64,000 nt of DNA from Scenedesmus sp. ARA3. Its lineage: Eukaryota; Chlorophyta; Chlorophyceae; Sphaeropleales; Scenedesmaceae. The notes under the pieces are model-generated. The model had not been told where the DNA came from and did not search any database. It saw nothing but the letters and a program-made list of their open reading frames with translations. Location: the NCBI GenBank assembly GCA_004335835.1, contig RWJK01001830.1, positions 18,627-82,626 on the forward strand, read 5' to 3'. The position numbers were made by a program, and so were the translations under genes. This document shows positions 58,320-64,000 of the stretch, piece by piece; within the stretch, counting starts at the first letter, position 1; each line of letters begins with the position of its first letter.

Positions 58320-59451
58320 GTTATGTACACTCGGATGAAGACGGTGACACCTTGCAGGAGGAGTGCCGCAATGTCTGCTGCAAATTAAGCTCATAACTGT
58401 TTCGCGTGCATTAAGTTGCCGATGTCAGCGTTCAGTCTTCTGATCCATTAACACATCAAGCAAATAACGCTGGGTTAAAACCCTTTGCGGTGACCGTTTG
58501 ATGTATTGCATGGACAGCAGGGATGGTTTCCATCGTAAAGCCGTGCAGGAAGAGCGTTGTGTTTACCGTATCCCAAAGCACGAACGACATGCCTGGCTGA
58601 GTACAGCGCTGAGGGGCACTGCAGCAGTAGACTGCTGCCCGCGTCACATGGGCCGCGTGACAGACCACCAGCATGTCTTGTATAATGCCCCACTAGTCTC
58701 AACGTTCGCAGGTGGCATTAAAACACAGACAGCTTCCCCAGGAAGCTTTTGGTAGAGCCGCTCTAGTGGGCCACTGCATTTCGCCAAGCATCCAGACATC
58801 GCATGTACCGCTGTCAGAGGAGGCTCCTGCTGGCACGCCTCCACATGCAATATTGCACTGATAACACAATCATTCAATCCCTCTGTCAACACAACTTACA
58901 ACTGCCTGGCATCAGATGCTGCTGGTGCACATGTGCAAGGCCGAGCCGCTCAGCAGCCGCTGCTGAGCAGTATAAGGACAGTTGCCGATTGCACGCATTA
59001 CAAGCATACGCATAATGCAGCATCATGCATACTCATAGCTAGACGGCTCCCCAGGCCATCATGGCTGCTGTGTCACACAGTGTGACGGTCACACGATGCT
59101 TAGGTCCTCTGCCACAATGCCATAGCCCAGGTGCCGCTGATCAATGCAATAGCATCACCTTAGGCACAGTTCATCAAAAGCTACAAGCTGGTGCTGGATC
59201 GACCCTGAGAGCAAGCAACGCGACCTCTGTGGAAGTCAACACCACGACACACAGCTGTACAGAGTAGATCCAGCACAGCGTCAAAGGCGCCGTACAAGGC
59301 ACTCCACGGGTGGCAGCACTGCACATCCTGTGACCTGCTAGAGCACCGCTGCTTGCTCACAGCATGCCAACAGTGTCAGCATATACCACGCATGCCTGTG
59401 GTGCTACCACATGGCACAGGCTCACAACCATTCCCCCGGTGACACATCATC
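58320..59451. other. Spacer LRR-7/LRR-8, paralogous to the LRR-4/LRR-5 spacer
   Basis: No coding frame. See the LRR-4/LRR-5 spacer for matched phrases. CAGCATGCCAACAGTG at 59362, 90 bp from the LRR-8 stop, is a 3'-flank phrase also seen before LRR-5 (49422) and LRR-6 (52286). Confidence 0.5.
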
Positions 59452-61428
59452 CTACGGCTGCTGCCCATGCAGAACGTCCCAGAACTCCTCTGTGCACACG
59501 TCGTTACGCTGATACATACAAAGCTTCTGCAGGCGCGTCAGCGTCGTCAGCATCATCAGGCCGCGCTGCGTAATCCTGTTGCATTCTATGTTGTCCCACA
59601 GCACCAGCCGTGTGAGCTGCGTCAGCCTGGCAATGGCTGCCAGGCACACCATGTCACCCAGCTGATTGTCAGACAAGTTCAGGCTGCGCAGCTGCGTCAG
59701 ACTGCAGGCCAGCGCAGTCGCCTCTAAGTCACCCAGCGCAAACTCAAGCCCGCTTAGCGCCAGGCGTGTCAGCCCAGTGAGCGCCGTCAGGGCCAGCACA
59801 TCCCCTGCTACCAGCCACTCCCGCTCCACGAATTTGCATTTAATAGCCAAGTCCTTGAGGCCCGACAGGCCTGTCAGCCGGGCGCACACTGTCATCGGCA
59901 ACACCATTACTGCAGCACCATCATCATCTTCTTCATCATCGTGGCTCGGCTCAGGCACTTGCAGGTGTAGCTGGGTCAGGCCGCTGCTGCCTGCAATGCC
60001 CACCAGCATCGCCTCTATCTCGAGCCAGGTCACAGAGGAGTCGCGGATCCTCAAACTCAGCCCACGCAGCTGTGGCAGCTGCGGCCATGCTGCGGCAGTG
60101 GCTGCAGCAGCATGCGGTGCACCATATTCCAGCGCCAGGTGCTGCAGCGCAGGCAGCTGCGCCAGCCGCAGCAGCTGTTGCGGCTCCTCACAATAGATGG
60201 CCAGGGTGAGCTGCTGCAGCTGCTGCAGCGGCAGCAACGCTGACAAACTGTCTACATTCTCTCGGCGGCATCCGAGGTGTAGCTGCTGCAGCTGCGGAGG
60301 CAGCACTGAACCTTCAGGCAGCTTCCTTGTGCTCGTAAGCTCCTGCAGTCTCACAAGCGATGTCATGTTCAAGACTGGCGCTGCGAGTCTGTTGCAAAGC
60401 ATAAAGTCTATGTGCAGCTGCTGCAGTGGCAGTGGCTGCGCCAGCAGCTGCTGCAATGGCTGTGCATAGTCGCTCCACCAACCACACAGTTTGAGTGAAG
60501 TGAGCTGCCTCAGCTGCGCCAACCCTAGGAAGCTCCTGCCAGCAATACCTCGGTGCCTGCTGTCATTGCTCAGGCTCAGCTGCTGCAGGCTGCTGAGCCG
60601 CGCCAGTGCTGCTGACAGGGCGCAGCCGTCCATGGCAGGGCTGTGCATGAGGTTGAGGTCCAGGTGTGTCAAGCTGTGTGCTGGCAGTGCAGCAAGCATG
60701 TCCAGCATCACCAGGCAGTTGCTGCTGAAGCTGCTCAGGCGCAAGCCAGCCTGCTGCTGCTGCTGCTGCTGTGAAGCTGTAGCTGCTTCTGGTCTTTCTG
60801 CAGATGTGGCTGCGGCCTGAGATGCTGCCAGCTGCAGGGCTAGCTGCAGCAGCTGCTGCGCCACTGCAAGATGCTGCTGCCACTGCAGCTCAGGCATTCT
60901 GGACATTCTGGATTCGAATGATTCGTTGTCGAATATGGCAGTGATGCTCTTGACAAGTGGTGCATGCTTCGTCAGCCACTGACTGAAGCTGCACAGCTGG
61001 GGCAGGGGTGCCTCTGGGTTGAGTGTTATTGCTGTGTTGCATGCGCTGCACTGCCGCACTGCCTCCCTCCAGGCCTTGCATGCGCGCGCTGCTGCACAGA
61101 TCACATGTTGATGGGTGCTGAGAGCTGGGTGCTGCAGCGCAATGGATAGCGCCGGCATAACGATGTCTGGCGCTGCTGCCTGGTACTGCACACAGCAAAG
61201 CAGCACACAGGTTCAACACTGCTGGGGCTTGCTCCACATCTGCGCGTGTCTCAGACATCATTGATATGATCTGTAACTCCCAATCGGCCCAATGTGAGGC
61301 CAAACATTTCAAAAGTTGTGCAGCAGCAGCAGCAGCAACACTGGAGCACCACACAGGACGATAAGTGTCTTTCAATGGCAAACAACCCTCACCTCTCTGC
61401 AGCCCACACGAGAGTCATTTGATAACAT
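59452..61428 (-). CDS. LRR-8: intact array member
   Basis: CDS is complement of join(59452..61185, 61393..61428), 589 aa. The first exon codes MLSNDSRVGCRE (12 codons) and joins in phase to YQAAAPDIVMPALSIALQHP. The F-box-like region follows (HVICAAARACKAWREAVRQC). An acidic insert (EPSHDDEEDDDGAA) lies in the LRR region; a similar Asp-rich insert occurs in LRR-9 at the same place. Repeats include LTQLRSLNLSDNQLG and LTQLTRLVLWDNIEC. The C-terminus, CTEEFWDVLHGQQP, diverges from the FWAAVRGQ tail of the others. Confidence 0.86.
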
Positions 61429-62491
61429 TGCTGTATTACAGCCGTCTTCGGCTGTCGCGGTAGTGTCCTCGGGTAGAGACAGACACACCTTGCAGCTGGC
61501 CCGCACTAGTGTCAGCTGTGATTGTCTGCTCCTGACCGGTGGCTCGCGTTTACAGTGATCTCGAAAACTTCACAGTGAGCCGACCGATCATACATATGGT
61601 GATTGTCATGTAACCGCAGTGGAGGGTTCAGCTCCGCTGACCTGGTGTCACCTGCCAGACCGGTGTGTACAGCCGGCTGGGACGAAGGCCACATTGCACC
61701 AATGCAAGATACGGCGCAACATACATACCCAATATACAAATGAAACGCCTCTCGGTTGCTTCAATCACCCGAAGTGGACTACCATGCTCTTGCTAGCAAG
61801 TACAGCGCTGTTTACACACCAGGTCGGTATGGTATTGGCCAAGCAAAGCAGGCTGGATCGCTGACACATCCGTCCAATGATGTGCAGCCATGGACTGCAT
61901 TAATGGACTGCACATCAGGCATTGTATGACCTAGTAACCAGGCATGATCACGGTCATAAAGCAACTGCATGATTGTGCAAGCACACAACAACAGGCCCTG
62001 ACACCGGGTGTCTGCATGCAATCACTTTTCCTGTGCGTGCTATGCATACAGTTGAAACACATTGATAATTTCCAGGCAGAACCTCGTATAAGGCACAGTA
62101 ACTCGACCTGCTTCAAAGTCAACAGCACGCCGCATGTCACTGACGTAGATGAACTACAGCATCGAAGGTGCCGTGCCAGGAAACACCACATTTAATACCA
62201 CTGCCTGGCAAGACCGTATGCACAGGGCGCAAGGCAACACGCATGTGGGCGACCATACAGCACTTGCAGTTCTTGTCACCTGCAGGTCATGCCTGCAGCC
62301 ATGCATGACAGCACCATGCTCCCTGCCATGTACAATGACAGTTTTAGGCATGGTAAATGCACAACTGCGCACCTGCAAGCCATGTGCTCAAACAGCACTG
62401 CTGGCTCTCGGTATGCAAGTGGCCGGGCACACCATGCATGCCTGAGGCGCAACCACAATCCACAAACTCACAGTCATGCCGCAGCCACACC
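61429..62491. other. Spacer LRR-8/LRR-9
   Basis: This holds the LRR-8 promoter block near 61505. The remainder parallels 55100-56050 (see LRR-6/LRR-7 spacer), for example CAGGCTGGATCGCTGACACA at 61849 against CAGGCTGCATCGCTGACACA at 55364. No coding frame. Confidence 0.5.
61495..61540 (-). promoter_or_regulatory. Shared upstream block, LRR-8
   Basis: GTGTCAGCTGTGATTGTCTG about 87 bp upstream of ATG 61428, preceded on the plus strand by ACACACCTTGCAGCTGGC (61484), as in the sister genes. Confidence 0.5.
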
Positions 62492-64000
62492 TCACGGCAC
62501 AGGCTGCGGCCGCTGACGCCCAGGCACAGCTGCCCAGAATGCATCCAATGAAATGTCGCCACACTCATACAAACCCAACTCCTGCAGCCGCAACAGCGTC
62601 GTGAGCATCATCAGTCCCCGCTGCGTCAGGTCGCTGCTGCTGGTGTTGAACCACAGCGCAAGCCCTGTGAGCTGCGTCAGCCTGGCAATGGCTGCCAGGC
62701 ACACCATGTCACCCAGCCAAGCATCCGTCAAGTCCAGGTCCCGCAGCTGCGTCAGGTTGCAGGCCAGTGCATTCGCCTCCAGGTCACCCAGCGCTGCATC
62801 AAGGTTGCAAAGGCTGAGGCTCATCAGCCCTGTGAGGGCCGTCAGCGCCAGCGCATCGCCTGCCTCCAACATGCCACGCGTATGTTCCCGGTGACAGTCA
62901 AGTCCCTGAGGCCTGACAAGCTCGTCAGGCGGGCGCATACCGCAACACGCAGCACCTGATGATCGCCATCATCTGCATCATCATCGTCATCATCATTGTT
63001 GCCACCCTCACCGAACACCGTAGGGACAGCCAGGTGCAGCGTGGTCAGGCTGGTGCTGCCTGCAACGCCTGCCAGAATCGCCTCCATCTGCTGGCTGCTG
63101 ATTGCGACACCAGAGAGGAAGAGGTCATCGAGCCTCAGGCTCAAATCATGCAGCCGTGGCAGCTGAGGCCATGCTGCAGCAGTGGCCGCTGCACACGAAT
63201 CTTTGTGTATGTGAGCGCCAAGTGCTGCAGCGCTGACAGCTGAGTCAGCCGCAGCAGCGGCGCAGGCTCCTCAAAAGAGACCGTCAGAGTGAGCCGCTGC
63301 AGCTGCTGCAGCGGCAGCAGCAGCATTGACAGGCTGCCTGCTGTGGCTGCACTTTTGCCAAGCTGCAGCTGCGTCAGCTGCAGCGGCAGCACTGAGCCTT
63401 CGGGCAGCCTGGTGTGAGTGGTGAGCCCCTGCAGCCTGCTCAGGGCTGACATGTTCAGGACTGGCAGCTGCACGCTGCTTCCGCAGCAATCGATGTTGAG
63501 CTTCTGCAGCGGCAGCGGCTGTGCCAGCAGCTGCTGCAGCTGTTGCGCGCTGTTGCTCCAGTTGGCGTGCAGCTTCAGCGAGGTCAGACGCTTTAGCTGC
63601 ACCAATGCCAGCAGGCAGCTGCCAGCAACAGGCTGAAGCCTGTCGACGGTCAAGCTCAGTTCCTGCAAGTTGCTGAGCTGTGGCAATGCCGCTGACATGG
63701 CTTCGTTTTCCAGGTCCCTGCTGTGCTGAAACTCCAGGTCCAGGCGTGTCAGGCTGTGTGCTGGCGGTGCAGCAAGCGTGTCTGCCGTCACCAAGCAGCC
63801 GCTGCTGAAGCTGCTCAGGCGCAACCCAGACTGTCGTCGCTCTACTGCTGAAGCTGTGGCTGCGGGTGTAGCTGCCCCTGCTGCTTCTGGGGGTCTGGCC
63901 GCTGCCAGCTGCAGGGCTAGCTGCAGCAGCTGCTGCGCCACTGCAGTGTGCTGGTCCCCCTGCAGCCCATTCACTGTCCAGTCCGCTGATAGCCCGCTAC
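62492..64000 (-). pseudogene. LRR-9: array member with two frameshifts, cut by the window edge
   Basis: The gene enters from the right in one frame (VNGLQGDQHTAVAQQLL onward). It changes frame near 63196, where the family reading would continue as AAATAAAWPQLPRLHDL, and again near 62872, before MLEAGDALALTALTGL, ending at 62492 with LDAFWAAVPGRQRPQPVP. Each piece is a good LRR sequence, so one-base indels are the simplest explanation. The Asp-rich insert (NNDDDDDDADDGD) lies between the breaks. Two independent breaks favour a pseudogene over sequencing error, but homopolymer errors remain possible. The N-terminal exon is outside the window. Confidence 0.8.

Noticed and set aside
43402..64000. 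NLR-type immune receptors
   Set aside because: No NB-ARC, TIR or kinase motifs and no membrane segment. Only the F-box-like block and LRRs are seen.
62492..64000. Extra introns in LRR-9 to explain the frame changes
   Set aside because: No GT-AG pair near the breaks removes sequence without also removing conserved LRR residues, as far as I can see by eye.

Overview
The window looks like nuclear DNA from a green alga. The basis is spliced genes with GTGAG-type donors, many CAG/CTG runs in exons and introns, TGTAA as a likely poly(A) signal, and proteins of chlorophyte type (thylakoid-lumen TPM protein, class I haem peroxidase, ACAP-type ArfGAP). A Sphaeropleales/Scenedesmaceae source is my inference from general style and was not tested. 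All exon models were built by hand from reading frame, GT/AG sites and phase continuity, without transcript evidence.

Left part (1-42.7 kb). A last exon of an unknown plus-strand gene (207-320) is followed by a six-exon TPM-domain gene on the minus strand (1626-3909). That gene is head-to-head with a 15-exon plus-strand ACAP/AGD-type BAR-PH-ArfGAP-ankyrin gene (4357-11833). Two minus-strand leucine-rich-repeat (LRR) genes follow (13063-15213 and 16821-18650). Next are a seven-exon DHH/DHHA1 phosphoesterase (19429-22271, +), a spacer with fragmentary coding signal, a six-exon secreted esterase (25626-28946, -) head-to-head with a nine-exon hybrid ascorbate/cytochrome c peroxidase (29316-33687, +), and a ten-exon giant FUSC-type membrane protein (34862-42661, -).

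Right part (43.4-64 kb). This is a tandem array of seven more LRR genes, all on the minus strand, one every 2.8-3.9 kb. Together with the two on the left the family has nine members. The N-terminus is F-box-like (inference) and the rest is LRR. The best-resolved members share a tiny first exon of 11-12 codons, one intron, one long exon, and a common sequence block about 90 bp upstream of the start codon. Four of the nine are damaged or ambiguous: a 22-bp repeat with an in-frame stop, a 35-bp triplication with frameshift, a nonsense codon, and two frameshifts.

The most unusual signals concern how introns and duplications interact. (1) In the peroxidase and FUSC genes, short copies of exon/intron junctions lie inside the adjoining introns: six copies of exon 3' ends with their donor, and one exon 5' end present three times. 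(2) In LRR-2 a coding 22-bp segment containing AG^GT is present four times. Three units together form a 66-nt GT...AG stretch that holds the only stop codon, and removing it restores the family protein exactly: a candidate newborn intron. (3) Several introns end in long (CTG)n runs that directly form the 3' splice site. (4) A short TTTAGGG-type telomeric motif lies inside the LRR array.

The genes do not form a pathway. Their arrangement is ordinary nuclear gene order plus one locally amplifying receptor- or F-box-like family.
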